64,000 nt of DNA from Labia minor. Taxonomy: Eukaryota; Arthropoda; Insecta; Dermaptera; Spongiphoridae. The notes beneath the pieces are model-generated. The model worked only from the letters and a program-made list of their open reading frames with translations. It was not told where the DNA came from and did not search any database. Position numbers and translations under genes: made by a program. Shown in pieces: positions 22,905 through 33,806 of this stretch. Every line of letters starts with the position of its first letter. Within the stretch, counting starts at the first letter, position 1. The stretch is from positions 38,467,787-38,531,786 of the forward strand of contig OY720346.1 of the NCBI GenBank assembly GCA_963082975.1, written 5' to 3'.

Positions 22905-23532
22905 CCTCTGGCCAGGCACAGAACCTTCCGACTATTTGAAATAAATTAATTTCCATCAGCATTATATATATATATTTTAAAAATTTGAATTAAAATGACT
23001 AAATTATATTATCTTGTTTTTTCTTTTTAGTTTAATTACTCAAATATTAATTAGCACTATATTTTAAATGAAAAATTTCCGACAATGAATATAAAATTAA
23101 TTAATTACTTTGGAAACTATCATTTCCGGTTTCCGAATATACACCAAAAGTTGATGAATTCATGGTACATACAGTAAATTTACCAAATGTTATCCAAATT
23201 CGTTGAGCCGTTCAAGCTGTACACGTCTATACGGTAGGGTGACCATACTTCGAAAACACCAAACCGAGACAAACGGTTTACCTTTTTTTTAGAACTAAAT
23301 TGAAAAAAAAAGTACGAAATATTAAAAAAAAAACGGCACAATAGGCTGTCCCGAACTTTTTCGGGACAGAGAACCTAAAAACGGGACAATCCCGGAAAAA
23401 CGGAACGTTTGGTCACCCTACTTTACGGTGCTAAAAATACTTTTTTCGGTTAACAAAATGCATGATTCGTGGAAATATGTAAAAATCTTGGTGTAAAAAC
23501 ATACCTTCCCTTCCTATCATCGGTCGGTAAAA
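22905..23532 (+). mobile_element. Family A2 element with nested hAT-like MITE
   Basis: Diverged family A copy with 'ggccaggcacagaaccttcc', the A2 block 'aaaatgactaaattatatta', 'cggtttccgaatatacacca', and the module 'ccgttcaagctgtacacg'. It is split at 23235-23420 and then continues with 'gctaaaaatac', 'catgattcgtgg' and a CGGTCGGT end before an A run. One internal direct repeat is partly deleted. Confidence 0.85.
23235..23420. mobile_element. hAT-like MITE, 186 bp
   Basis: Terminal inverted repeats TAGGGTGACCATAC and the complement of GTTTGGTCACCCTA. The flanks CTATACGG (23227-23234) and CTTTACGG (23421-23428) match at 7 of 8 positions, an 8-bp target duplication as made by hAT transposases. 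The interior has a GGGACA/CCCGG region with internal complementarity. No coding capacity, and probably mobilised by an unrelated autonomous hAT. Confidence 0.8.
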
Positions 23533-24868
23533 AAGGAAAATTAAATTATTAAATTTTTTAAATTCGTAGGTAGTGCTTTATTTTATATTTAATCATTGTT
23601 AGCTCATATAGGAATATGAAATGTTAATGTATATATATATATATATATATTGTAAGTGATATTTAATAATGACTAATAGAAATGAGCCTGTTATTTCATT
23701 TAGAATGAGATATAAGGTGGAGAGAAATTATTCCTTGTTGAGAGCACATTTTCAAAGCTTTATCTTTAAAGAAATATCCCTTCTCTCTCTCTTTCATGAA
23801 TAATAATAGGAAAATATTAATTTCTCTCACACAAACGTATCTAATTCAAAATTACAAATTTAAAATTTATTTTATTGTAAATTATTCGTATTAAAAATTA
23901 TATATGTAGGTATGTAAATCGTATAAACAGGATAAAAAAAAATTTAAATTTCAAACTTCCATTTACCTTAAATTTCAAACATTAATATGAAATATATTAT
24001 ATTTGAAAAGCGGAACGTTATAATACACCCCTTTGTGGAATTTACATTAAGCCGAAATGAAATTTTAACTAAAAGCTTTGATGAAATTTCAATTTTCTTA
24101 AGAGCAATTTTCTTTTTTTTTTTTTTTTGTTCATTTAAAAATAAATAAATAAATAAAAAGATACATTATCCTAAGATGTTTTAAATAACAAAGTTTTAAA
24201 ATTAATATAAATTATTTTTTGAAAACATATATATATATATATATGTCTAAAAATGTAAAAAAAACTCATTACTTGCTTAACAATAATTTTGATAATGTGA
24301 CTTAAATAAATCATCTAGCAATAAAAATAAATAAATAAAAAAACTCATTTATCAATTTTTTTAATACTTATTATATACTTTTTCAATTAAATATATAATG
24401 TTATGAAAAATTAAATATATAAAATTTCAAAAATAAATAAATAAATAAAAATAATACACACACATTATCCTAATATGTTTTAAATAACATATTGGACACC
24501 ATATTCCTAATTTATAAATGTTTTGTTCCTAGAATCGAAACTTATATTTTTATTTATAGATTATTCTCAAAGATATAGCAATGACGATTTAACTGTTGCT
24601 AATATCTTACATTCAATTTTTAATTTTTAAAAAATGCAACATTTGTTTCTTAAGGCGAACATTGAAAATATCAGTGGAATCTAAACTGGACTTTTGGAGC
24701 ACTTAATGCTTACATTAAGTTAAACGTCTGAGTTAGGAATTAAATAAATCAAAATCTTATTTTTCAATATTTTATTATAAAAAGAAATCAATTATTAATT
24801 AATAGTATATCAATTATAAATCAGTATTATATTAGTTTCTAACAACCGCCATTAATTAGACAATTAAT
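23533..24868. other. AT-rich stretch with microsatellites
   Basis: (TA)n at about 23629-23650 and 24226-24244, a T16 run near 24113, and (AAAT)n runs near 24140, 24325 and 24430. No gene seen. Confidence 0.5.
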
Positions 24869-25070
24869 TGCTCCCTCATCCGCCCTATTCTCCGGATTTA
24901 ACACCGAGTGACTATTTCTTGTTTCCAAATCTGGAGAAATGGCTCGGCGAAAATAGATTTGACTCCAACGATGATCTCAGAAACAAATACTTATTTTGAT
25001 GTCCTCGACAAATCTTATTTTTTAGAAGGGATAAAAAAATTAGAGAAAGGTGGACGCATTCCATTTTATA
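24869..25070 (+). mobile_element. Mariner transposase C-terminal fragment
   Basis: Plus-strand frames give PYSPDLTPSDYFLFPNLEKW and then, in another frame, NTYFDVLDKSYFLEGIKKLE (68-codon frame at 24908-25114). This is the C-terminal catalytic region of the same mariner subfamily as 18262-18757. It includes the third catalytic Asp and the downstream helix. No terminal repeats are visible. It is a truncated, frameshifted fossil. Confidence 0.85.
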
Positions 25071-25477
25071 TTTTACATACACAGCCTAGTGCCTGCTTCA
25101 GAAAAGTCATATAAATTTTTTGCATAAATAAATCCCTTTGGCAAGAACACTATAATGTTTATATTTATAGATTTAAAAACATAAGTCGGCCTTATATATA
25201 AAAGCTTAATTCTCATAACAAATTACCTAAAAATTTTGCTAAGAATTTTCAACAAAATTGAAAGTCAATTTGAATTTTTTTGTTTCTCCAGTAAATTGTT
25301 AATTTGTTCAGTCAAGTCAACTTAATTACGCCAATATATTTTGAAAATTAAGAATAATAAGAAATATCATTCGGAATGGATGTAATAATTCTTATTTTAA
25401 GTAAAATTTGTGCAATCCTAACCGCTTTGGGTTCATGTCCACTATAGGTGCTATTATCTTATATACGAAGTAAGTAA

Positions 25478-25691
25478 GTGCCACTCAGAAGCCAAATAAA
25501 TCTATTAACTCCAATTTTTAAAACTTTGCTAGTAATGTAATGTAATGTAATCTGAAACATATGAAGTGAATAATGAACTTGATAATCTTAATATTGCAAT
25601 GCAATATACATTTTTCTGTAATCAATAACCCTGAATTTCCTATAAACTGTGAATTTTGGGTTTAATTTTCTCAGTTTGTCTATATGTGGAG
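25478..25691 (-). mobile_element. MITE family E, one end truncated
   Basis: Inverted orientation relative to the copies at 45584 and 60711. It begins GTGCCACTCAGAAGCC, contains the quasi-palindrome ATATTGCAATGCAATAT at the centre, and ends at 'tatatgtggag' where the second inverted terminus should start. A (TAATG)n run at 25536-25550 has expanded. Confidence 0.8.
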
Positions 25692-26510
25692 AATGATTTT
25701 TTAAAAATTAATAATTAATAGTAATTAATTGTTTTTCCTTATATATATCTTTAAGTGTAATTATATAATTTACAATTATTTGAAAATAAATAAATTTTTC
25801 GTTAAATGAATTAACTCCGTTAAATAAAATAATTTTTTGATTATCTGATTAACAAATAAAATTGTTGAAAGAATAGAGGAATATAAAAAAAAATTCTTTC
25901 TTTGTTTTTAAGACTAATGAATATATTAATTTGATACAAGTGTATGAAAAGAGAGATAAAATATTTCAAGACATTATCATTTATATTTTATTATCAAAGT
26001 AAAAGTAAGTTTGTCATTTCCCAGGTTTCCTATTATATAAAATACTCCATTAGAGCTGGTAAATAAGGAGGTAGAAGAAGTGAGTTGACAAGACTTGAGA
26101 GCTACTTTTTAATTATAATTAATGAATAAACTTAGAAAATTAAGATTAAATATTCTTCCGTCAAATATTAAAATAAATCTGCTACTCTCACCAAATGAAA
26201 TTTATTATTTAGGTATTTTTATGAAAAAATTATAAATCTGATATATAAGTAATTATAATGATTTTATTTAATCAAAAATTATCTGAGTAATTTGAAATTT
26301 CATTAGGAATCTTCATCATTTAATTAACTCTGCAATTTTCGAGATATGTTTGTTCAACAATTCAATTCCTATGTGTGTATTGCTTCATCTCTAATATCTG
26401 CATTTAATTTTCTATTATCTGTCCACCATTCTTGGTCAAAAAACAAGTTGTTTTCCAAAAATGTGTTCTCCTAAATACGAAAACCAGTCATTCTTCACTC
26501 TTGAAAGGCA
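25692..26510. other. AT-rich stretch, nothing recognised
   Basis: No coding signal or repeat match seen. Confidence 0.4.
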
Positions 26511-26593
26511 TTTTAGAGCAGGCATTCCCAACCTTTTTTTCAACGTCGACCTCTTTAAAACTTTCATCACGTTTAATAGACCCCTTTTTTGAT

Positions 26594-26745
26594 ATATATC
26601 TGTGTGGCTTTACAGAACTCGAAAGTTTTCTCCAAATGTCCCTATATCCATCCATATTCTACTCTCTCCTATCTCTCTCACGTCCCTTCCTACATTGTCC
26701 ACCCACTGCGTCCTTGGTCTTCCAAGCGGACGTTTTCCAATTCTA
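26594..26745 (-). mobile_element. LINE 3' fragment inside the hAT element
   Basis: The minus strand reads GKRPLGRPR-type residues followed by 'gggacatttggagaa' and 'aactttcgagttc', the 3' region of the GATA-tailed LINE. The GATA tail is reduced to a TATATC stretch at 26588-26600. Heavily truncated. Confidence 0.8.
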
Positions 26746-27010
26746 TTTTTTGATGCAGTATAATAATATTAATAAAGTTTAGCATAGAAATAGAACTATG
26801 ATATTTAATAGAGTAAACATATTTATTATATTAATAGTAGGAAACGTACAATTAAATATTTTATAAATAAATAACTTCATAAATGATTAATAGACATTGA
26901 AGTTGTGAGAGTTGAAGCTGATGTTTTTTGATAATGTATTTGATACAAGGTTAAAATTTTGTTTAATAATAAATTTTCTAACTTTCGCATACGATAATTT
27001 AGCTAATAAG

Positions 27011-27162
27011 CAGGGGCGGACTAAGGCCTAGGGAACCTAGGCACCTGCCTAGGGCCAGCAATTTTTGGGGGCCTATATACTCTATACCAAGGGTGGCTAA
27101 AAAAAAGGTAAAATTTTTTCCCGATAGGCCTCGAATTACAATGTTGCCTTAGTCCGCCACTG
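27011..27162. mobile_element. hAT-type MITE, 152 bp, with perfect 8-bp TSD
   Basis: Perfect 8-bp direct repeats CTAATAAG at 27003-27010 and 27163-27170. The 17-bp terminal inverted repeats CAGGGGCGGACTAAGGC and CAGTGGCGGACTAAGGC differ at one position. The interior carries a CCTAGG-rich palindromic part (27028-27054). It is nested within the larger hAT element and is non-coding. Confidence 0.93.
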
Positions 27163-27594
27163 CTAATAAGTAGATATTATCAAATATTTTACTATATAAA
27201 AATTATTGGAAAAAATATTAATTTTTTAAAAAAATTATCTCAATCAAAAAATTTATTTAAGTGGTATTTATAGATTGAAAATTTAAAACAAAAATTGCAG
27301 CGATGGGAAATTTCTTAAAAAAATAACTTAAAATATGGATGATTATATAAATATATAAAAGTGTAATAAATATAACTTTAATAAATACTATTACTATAAG
27401 GCGAATATCAGGGTCAGTTTATAATTGTTTGTATTTACTATTGTATTTAGTTTTTATTTTGTAAAATATCCTTTATTTTATTATGGTAATTGAAGAAATT
27501 TCGCCATCGACCCCAATAGCCTCCTCAGCTTATTCAAAGCTCCAAAGACCCCAAAGGGTCCAAGTGGATCCCGTTGGGAATCCCTATTTTAGAG

Positions 27595-29290
27595 TATCCT
27601 TCTTGTCGTCCAATATTTTATAACTCTAAATACTATGTTTCTTCGTTATACTAGAGTCGAATGAATTAAATTGTAGCCTTATTTTTCCTATTTTTCGAAT
27701 ATGCACTTTTAATCTTTATTTACAATACAATCATTGACCAAATTAAAAATTAAATTTTTAAAATTATTTTTTTTTTTCATTTTATTTATGAGAATTTGTT
27801 ATTCAGATAAAAGAAATAATATTTGAACGTGGATTTTTCATGTTTGTGAAAAATTCATTTGCGAGTTGTAAAAGTCTTTTACTAATGCAACGCGTGCCTC
27901 CGACCTTTAACTTATATTTTATTAAAATAGTTGAACGGTTTGGTGTAGCATAGAAGATGATGCCAAAGCCCAAAAGTCAACTTATCTCTTATGGAATTCT
28001 TTCTTTTCATTTAATATTTTGTATAATATAGAAAGTGGATGGTGATGAAATACGAAACTCGGAGTAACATAATATATATTTTAGATTTTAGACCATCCTA
28101 CAAAAGAGCTTTGTTCAAAAATATGATCTATTGTAATCGTAAATGCAGGAAATGTCAATATAATTAATAGAGGAAAATGTTTTTTTTTTCATATTTATAA
28201 AAAGTAAAATATTTTACTAATGAACTGATCAAACAAATTTTCTTTTATTCAATTGAAACAAGAAATGATTTTTTGATTTTAATTAATTGGGTCAATTAAC
28301 GAATTATAATTTAATTTTACAAATATTTGTGTTAATATTTTTTTATAGAAATTAATTATTATCCTCTTTAAAGGTCAAGTAGTGTTTATATGGGCATAAC
28401 TTAACGACCCAAGAATATACGTCAAAGCCATTAAAATGAACAAAAAATCGTTTGTCATATCCATTAACTACATATACGCGTAATTTTTAAAAATCTATAA
28501 AATAAATTATAAATTCAATGGAAAACAAAGTTATCAAAAAAAAAAAACAAACAATTCAACAATTATTAGAAATATAACAAAATTTGTTTAAAATATTATT
28601 ATATAAAATATATTTACTTAATTTAATAAAGGAGGACTAATTCCAACCAAAACCAACTTAGTCCAATTTTTCACAAATCAAATAATTCAGTTTTCATCTA
28701 TACTAACTTCTAATAACTACAATCCAAAGTAAAAATTAAGGGGAAAAATTAACTTAGTTTATTAAATGTAGGCACAATAATTCAAGGTTCAAGAAAGAAT
28801 ACAGTTTTTTTTTCAAAATTGAGAAAATTGAGATTTCTTGAACTAAATTTATTTTTCTCTAAATTAAACTAAATATACACAATGATATGTTAATGTCGAG
28901 CGAACTGCAAATACTAAATTTTGTTTTAAAAGTTTTGGAAAAATGGGGAGTGTGTAATAAAAAAAAAATATTGAAATGATTCAGTAGGCTTAGAAAAGCT
29001 TGTGTTATATACAATCATGTATTAACCCTAAAAAGACGAAAATATATACCATTAAATATGGGCAAATTTTTAAATGTTGAATATACTCATCATACAAACC
29101 GGACATCGCATTTGTATAAATACGAACTATGCGCTTAAGAAAGAGATGATAGATTCAAATAATAACAAACACCGAATTACTACTTTATTTTTTTTTCATG
29201 AGTAAAATTAAACTAATTACTTAATGTTTGGTTTTAGGTACAATCAATATATTAATTTTAAAAATTTAAACAGATTAATTGTAAATTATG
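27595..29290. other. AT-rich non-coding stretch
   Basis: A less AT-biased part lies at 27840-28000. No coding or repeat match recognised. Confidence 0.5.
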
Positions 29291-29296
29291 TAAATT

Positions 29297-30023
29297 CAGT
29301 GGCATACATAGAACTTTTGCCGCCCGGGGCGAACTCCAGTTTGCCGCCCTTTTTATTATAAGTCAATCAAATAGTGGTATTTATAAATTAATGCACATAA
29401 ATAAATTATTAAGTTATTTAATCAATATTAATTAATACACAGAGTAAATTTTTTTACACATATTTGTATGCACTTAAACATATATTAATATAATATTTAC
29501 TCTTCTAGCTTTCATACTAGAAAAATCGTGTATAATGCTCTCAAAATTTATATTTATATTTTTTCCGCCAGCCCTGCTTTTCAAAAGAAAAATCGATGAT
29601 TTAAAAAAATATTGGTATATCACTTCAAAGTAATCATATAAACTTTTCAAAAGAAATGACATTTATAAACTGATATCAAAAAATTTTAGTTAGGAAAAAT
29701 TGCCGAACAAAATCGTAAAGATGCGTTTACGAATTCAACGAATTTTAATGAATACAATAAAATAAAATTATTATCCTGTTCTTGGAATTAGAATTCAAAA
29801 TTTACACTAAAATGCATTTATATACACCGAGGAATAATATTCGAAATCATATAGTTGATCATAATTTATATAAATCAAATAGTAAACTTATAATAATCAT
29901 AATAATCATTTATTATTCAAGAAAGAAAAAAAATAAATATGAAATGAATAAGTTGCTTTTTACAACTATAACTAAATATAAAAAATGCCGCCCCAAGATA
30001 AGTGCCGCCTAGGTACGCCACTG
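29297..30023. mobile_element. hAT-like non-autonomous element, 727 bp
   Basis: The ends CAGTGGCATACATAG and the complement of CTAGGTACGCCACTG are inverted. Both subterminal regions are rich in GCCGCC (29320-29350 and 29987-30011). TAAATT flanks both sides (29291-29296 and 30024-30029), a 6-bp match where hAT would give 8. The interior is AT-rich, and the short frames have no domain. Confidence 0.82.
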
Positions 30024-30332
30024 TAAATTATTTAATAATGTAACTTTAAAAATATAATTTTAATAAGTAAATAGTAAAAAATAAGGGTAGGTGGGAAATT
30101 TTTAAAAATATTGATGAATGAAAGAGTACAAAATATTAAAAAAAATATTCAAATTCAAAACTAATGTTTATCAGTGAACTTTAGGTAAAAATTTAATCAA
30201 TAAATTTTTAACGACTAAACAATTGGAATAATCTACAAAGCTTCAATTGATTTATTGATTCATTGAAAGTTGATTAAATTTTGAGTATAAAGTATCTTCC
30301 AATTAACACATTTAATTAAATTATATTTAGGA

Positions 30333-30395
30333 ATAGCAGAGAAAGTAGGCCAAGTGGCTCGAATGGGAGAAGAAAGATTGGCAGGTATTTTGTTT
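30333..30395 (+). mobile_element. Short LINE fragment
   Basis: 'ggccaagtggctcgaatggg' and the following 'gaagaaagattggca' translate as QVARMGEERLA, the conserved 3' block of the GATA-tailed LINE. Boundaries are approximate. Confidence 0.7.
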
Positions 30396-30579
30396 ATGAG
30401 AAACAAATGTTGAGTAGATTAAGAATGGATTAGAATTAGACATTAGAGGATATAATTAAGTTGAACTAACTTTATGATTATTGATAGTTAACTAGGTATA
30501 TATTAAATTTAATAATATTATAATAATTATTTTGAATTAAATTAAAAGGATGCTTTTTTCCTCCATCTTCAGTCGTTTC

Positions 30580-31050
30580 TGGTTCAATTCCACTTTCTGA
30601 AGGGAACTGAATCATGAGGCTAATTTTCATTTGTCCTCGCTAGTTGAGATTAAAAGGTATAGGGACTAAGCCCTTCTGGCGACCCAGCATCCCCTTCGTC
30701 GCAACCCCTTTGCCCGTTGCCTCCAACCTCCATTGCTACGAATACTTCTATTACTACTTCTACTACTTCTACTACTACTATTACTACTACTATTACTACT
30801 ACGAGTGGAGAGTACTACCACAAGCAGCTACACAAAACCAGCACCGGGTCCACTTGTCGGAAATCAATACGTGCGCGCGCCCGAACCAACTGCCTCTTTT
30901 CCACCCCCAACCACCGCAACTTCACCACACCTCTTCATCCGAACCACCCTCTCTCTCTCTTCTCAATGTCCCACCACGAATCCTGTCTCTTTGAACCCCG
31001 ACCCTACAGCCCTTAGAGACACCATGCAGACAAATGCAATGCACAAACAC
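30580..31050. other. Unique GC-elevated island with a (TAC)n microsatellite
   Basis: Overlapping plus-strand frames of 99-127 codons exist mainly because the TAC/TTC array at 30742-30802 is stop-free in each frame. Around it are CCCCTTCGTCGCAACCCC, GTGCGCGCGCCCG and CT-rich runs. No domain is recognisable in any frame. It could be an untranslated first exon, a promoter or another regulatory sequence. Confidence 0.45.
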
Positions 31051-31119
31051 ATGCTACGTGGAAAAAGAATGTTCTATAATAACAATCAAATGTTTCAAGG
31101 AAAAAATTTTATATGAAAA

Positions 31120-31440
31120 ACTTCCGATGAATATTTTTAATTTATTTTTTTAATTGAATTGAATTCAAGATAATAATAATTGTATAACTCCTTATAAAAA
31201 GTTAAAAAAAAAAATTAAAAATTCAACCTATTTATATAATATTATATAAGAATACCTAAAAAGAATACTACTCAATTAATATTGGTTAGTTTCAAAATAA
31301 ATATTGTCTTTTTTATGAAAGTAAAAAAAGAACTTCAATATTATATTCCTATAAAACTTGTATATATTGCTCCTTGAATTATTTAAATTATAAAAATCTT
31401 AAAAAAAATATATATAAGTATATTTATAATATACGAGTAT
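31120..31440. other. AT-rich stretch, nothing recognised
   Basis: A/T-dominated, no matches seen. Confidence 0.4.
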
Positions 31441-32085
31441 ACTATCTATCTAAGGAGCTGGAAAGTTCTTGGCCATAGCATCCACATTCCACTAAGTACC
31501 CCTATCCTCAGCTACACCCATTCAACTTCTATTATCCCCATCATTCCCCAAGCGGACGTTTCGCAATATCTCCCCACCAATATATTTCCATTCTTTCCTC
31601 CTCCATTCTAGCCACTTGTCCTGTCTATCGTAGTCTTCTCAATTTTATTATTATAACTATGTCTGGAGACGCATAGAAGTCATGCAATTCCTCCTTATGC
31701 AGTCTCCGCCATTCAAATACTCTAAATCTACTCTCGTCTCCAAAGGTCATAGACCACGCCTCACACTCATATAATACATCCGGTAAAATAATTGTTTTTT
31801 TTTTATTTTTAATTTTGATTCCCTTGGATAATAATCTCTTTACTGTGTGATAACAGACGTTACCCGATTGCAACGAATTATTAAGGCTTGATAACTGGAA
31901 TGAAATGCGCGCGCAATATTTAAGGTTACATGAAAAGTTGAAATTTATAAAAATATATAGAAGAAAAAATATTATCATTCGCATATCTTATCAAATTATA
32001 ATGAATTAATCATAAAGAATTACATTTTTCGTTATTACAGAACCTAAGTATTTAAATTTTTCTAAATTTTCAAATTGTAATATTT
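31441..32085 (-). mobile_element. LINE 3' copy interrupted by a short insertion
   Basis: The minus strand matches 430-1690. It has a TATC terminus at 31441, the GKR block near 31545, 'cgaagtaggac'-like YEC(E)AWSMTFGDESRFRVFEW in a frame at 31700-31790, and 'gttgcaatcgggtaacg' at 31857-31873. Consensus sequence resumes at about 32033 with the complement of 'aaatttaaatacttaggttc'. Between these lies a 148-bp foreign segment (31872-32019). Frameshifted and dead. Confidence 0.88.
31872..32019 (+). mobile_element. Short repeat inserted in the LINE (copy 1)
   Basis: Starts AACGAATTATTAAGGCTTG and ends 'aatcataaagaa'. It is nearly identical to 36722-36878 except for a 9-bp deletion and about one substitution. 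It replaces ~40 bp of LINE consensus. It carries GAAATGCGCGCGCAATATT, a partial palindrome. No tRNA boxes, terminal inverted repeats or coding capacity are evident, so the class is unknown. Confidence 0.85.
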
Positions 32086-32110
32086 ATAATAAATATACTC
32101 GTATGTTAAG

Positions 32111-32869
32111 TCTCATTTAACGGGAAGATTATATGAAATATATAATTATTTCAAAACATAAAAAATTGTGTAAAAAACTATTTCTAAGCACAACAAGACT
32201 ATACCCTGTCATTTTAAAGAGTATTGAAAATATAAAATTAATGTTGAGGTTTGTCAAACATTAATGTAAGTTAGTATATGATAATACTACCATCAATTTT
32301 ATGTTAATCTTTAAAATTTATAAAAAAAATATTACTTCTAAGGGTCTAATCTCATAACACCATTGTTATGTCCCATAGATGTATATTTAAATAGTTGTAA
32401 AAGTTTCGAAGTTTAAACGGCAAAAATAGTAAAGTAAAGAATATGTTCCAAACAATAAATCGAAAGAAATACCAAACTATTGTAATATGATAAAAAAAAT
32501 GTGGGAAACTATTGGAAAAACTTTCAAATTTAATAATACTCTTCAATCACAAAGTATAATTCTTTGTATTTTTTTTTAGTCTGCTAGATAAATATATAAA
32601 TGATGTATAAAAAACAAAATAATAACATTTGCTTGCTTGATTTGTTATAGTAAAAGAAAGTTTTTCATATTTTTTTTCCTTTTAAAATTAAAAAAAAATA
32701 ACAAATTATCTGTCACTTTTAAGGCTCCCCTTCAGTGTTTTTTCTAACTAAATATATATATATATAATCATGTATGAATATATTAATTTATGGAAATCTC
32801 TTTTAATGTCGAATTTCTGATTTCATTAAATTTGAATCAAAACTAAATAAATTCCTTTGGTAATGACAA
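32111..32869. other. AT-rich stretch, nothing recognised
   Basis: A/T runs only. A short (TA)n lies near 32752. Confidence 0.5.
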
Positions 32870-33115
32870 TATTTTGCTTTTCAAGATAAAATCGCCTCCA
32901 TTGATTGTTCAAGAAGGAAAAGACCGGCTTGTCTTTCAAAGATCTGTTCAACATTCTTAATCGAGGGAAGGAATGTTGAAATCCAATAAAAGACAGCAAT
33001 GCTGGAAGAGGATTTGGGGTTGGAGGAAAACAACTGGAGGATGAGAGTGGGTGATAAGGGGTGGGGGGTGGGGTGGGGCAATGAGAGGGTGGATCGCTTA
33101 ATCTCTGCCGAATAA
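32870..33115. other. Unique GC-elevated island
   Basis: G-rich on the plus strand (GGGGTGGGGGGTGGGGTGGGG near 33060). Overlapping minus-strand frames of 66 and 102 codons are Pro/Ser-rich, as expected from the composition. No domain is recognised. The G runs could form a quadruplex. Confidence 0.45.
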
Positions 33116-33330
33116 AATGGAAATTAAAATACACCTAATATTTATTCAACATCCACAGACAGACAAGCTTAAATAAAATATAAACAAAGATAATAGGAAA
33201 AACAAATAAATCAATTTTATTTCTTTATTTCTTAAAAATATGCACATTTCTTGTTATTTTTTTTTTTTTTTGTTTATCTTAATTTATTCGGTTGGGTTAT
33301 TTTTTATATTTTTAACTTATTTAGGGATAT

Positions 33331-33806
33331 CAATGTAACATGTGATAATTATTCTAGTAAACGCATTTTCGTGGATTTGGAATATACTTTACCAGTAGGT
33401 TCATTTTGCAATTCCAAATAAACTTTTCTTATGAAATTTTTTCGGGCCTCTTCTAGTTTACGAGATAATAATTATTAAAATTTGCATATAAATCCATTAA
33501 TATTGTATTTAGCTACCATGTTTTATCCGTTTGACCACCAGAGGGCGCCACTAATTTTAGTAAAATTCGTGAATAATTAGTGAATTAGTCAATAAAATAT
33601 TACTTAATGGCACATTTCGACATTCATAACAAATCAGTGAAACTTAAAAAATCTTTATTTTAATAATTTTTATCTCGTAAACTAGAAGAGGCATGAAAAA
33701 ATTTCATAAGAAAAGTTTATTTGGAATTGCAAAAGGAACTCACTGGTAAAGTATTTTTCAAATCCACGAAAATGCATTTACTTGAATAATTACCTAAAAT
33801 GTTAAC
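33331..33806. mobile_element. Long-hairpin (foldback) element
   Basis: The left arm, about 33331-33482 ('gcattttcgtggatttgg', 'ttgcaattccaaataaactt', 'cttctagtttacgaga'), is repeated inverted in the right arm, about 33651-33806, with roughly 90% identity by eye. The spacer is ~170 bp. Such long terminal inverted repeats are typical of foldback/MITE elements. No coding frame. A CTCF-like motif sits in the spacer. Confidence 0.88.
33535..33548 (+). promoter_or_regulatory. CTCF-consensus motif in a foldback spacer
   Basis: CCACCAGAGGGCGC fits the published CTCF core CCASYAGRKGGCRS at every position. It lies close to the symmetry centre of the foldback element. Similar sequence is also common in some transposons by descent, so binding is unproven. 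Confidence 0.45.

Larger units (their letters stand above)
26519..27586. mobile_element. hAT-like non-autonomous element with perfect 8-bp TSD
   Basis: Perfect direct repeats TTTTAGAG flank the element at 26511-26518 and 27587-27594. The termini CAGGCATTCCCAACC and the complement of CCGTTGGGAATCCCTA are inverted repeats with hAT-like form. It is 1068 bp but contains a LINE fragment (26594-26745) and a separate MITE (27011-27162), so the original element was about 760 bp. Subterminal CGACC blocks ('gtcgacctct' on the left, 'atcgacccca' on the right) recur. No transposase frame remains. Confidence 0.88.

Noticed and set aside
30644..31116. Three overlapping plus-strand frames of 99-127 codons with long Tyr, Thr or Leu runs
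   Set aside because: The runs are the three readings of one (TAC)n microsatellite, which is stop-free in all frames. No domain in any frame.
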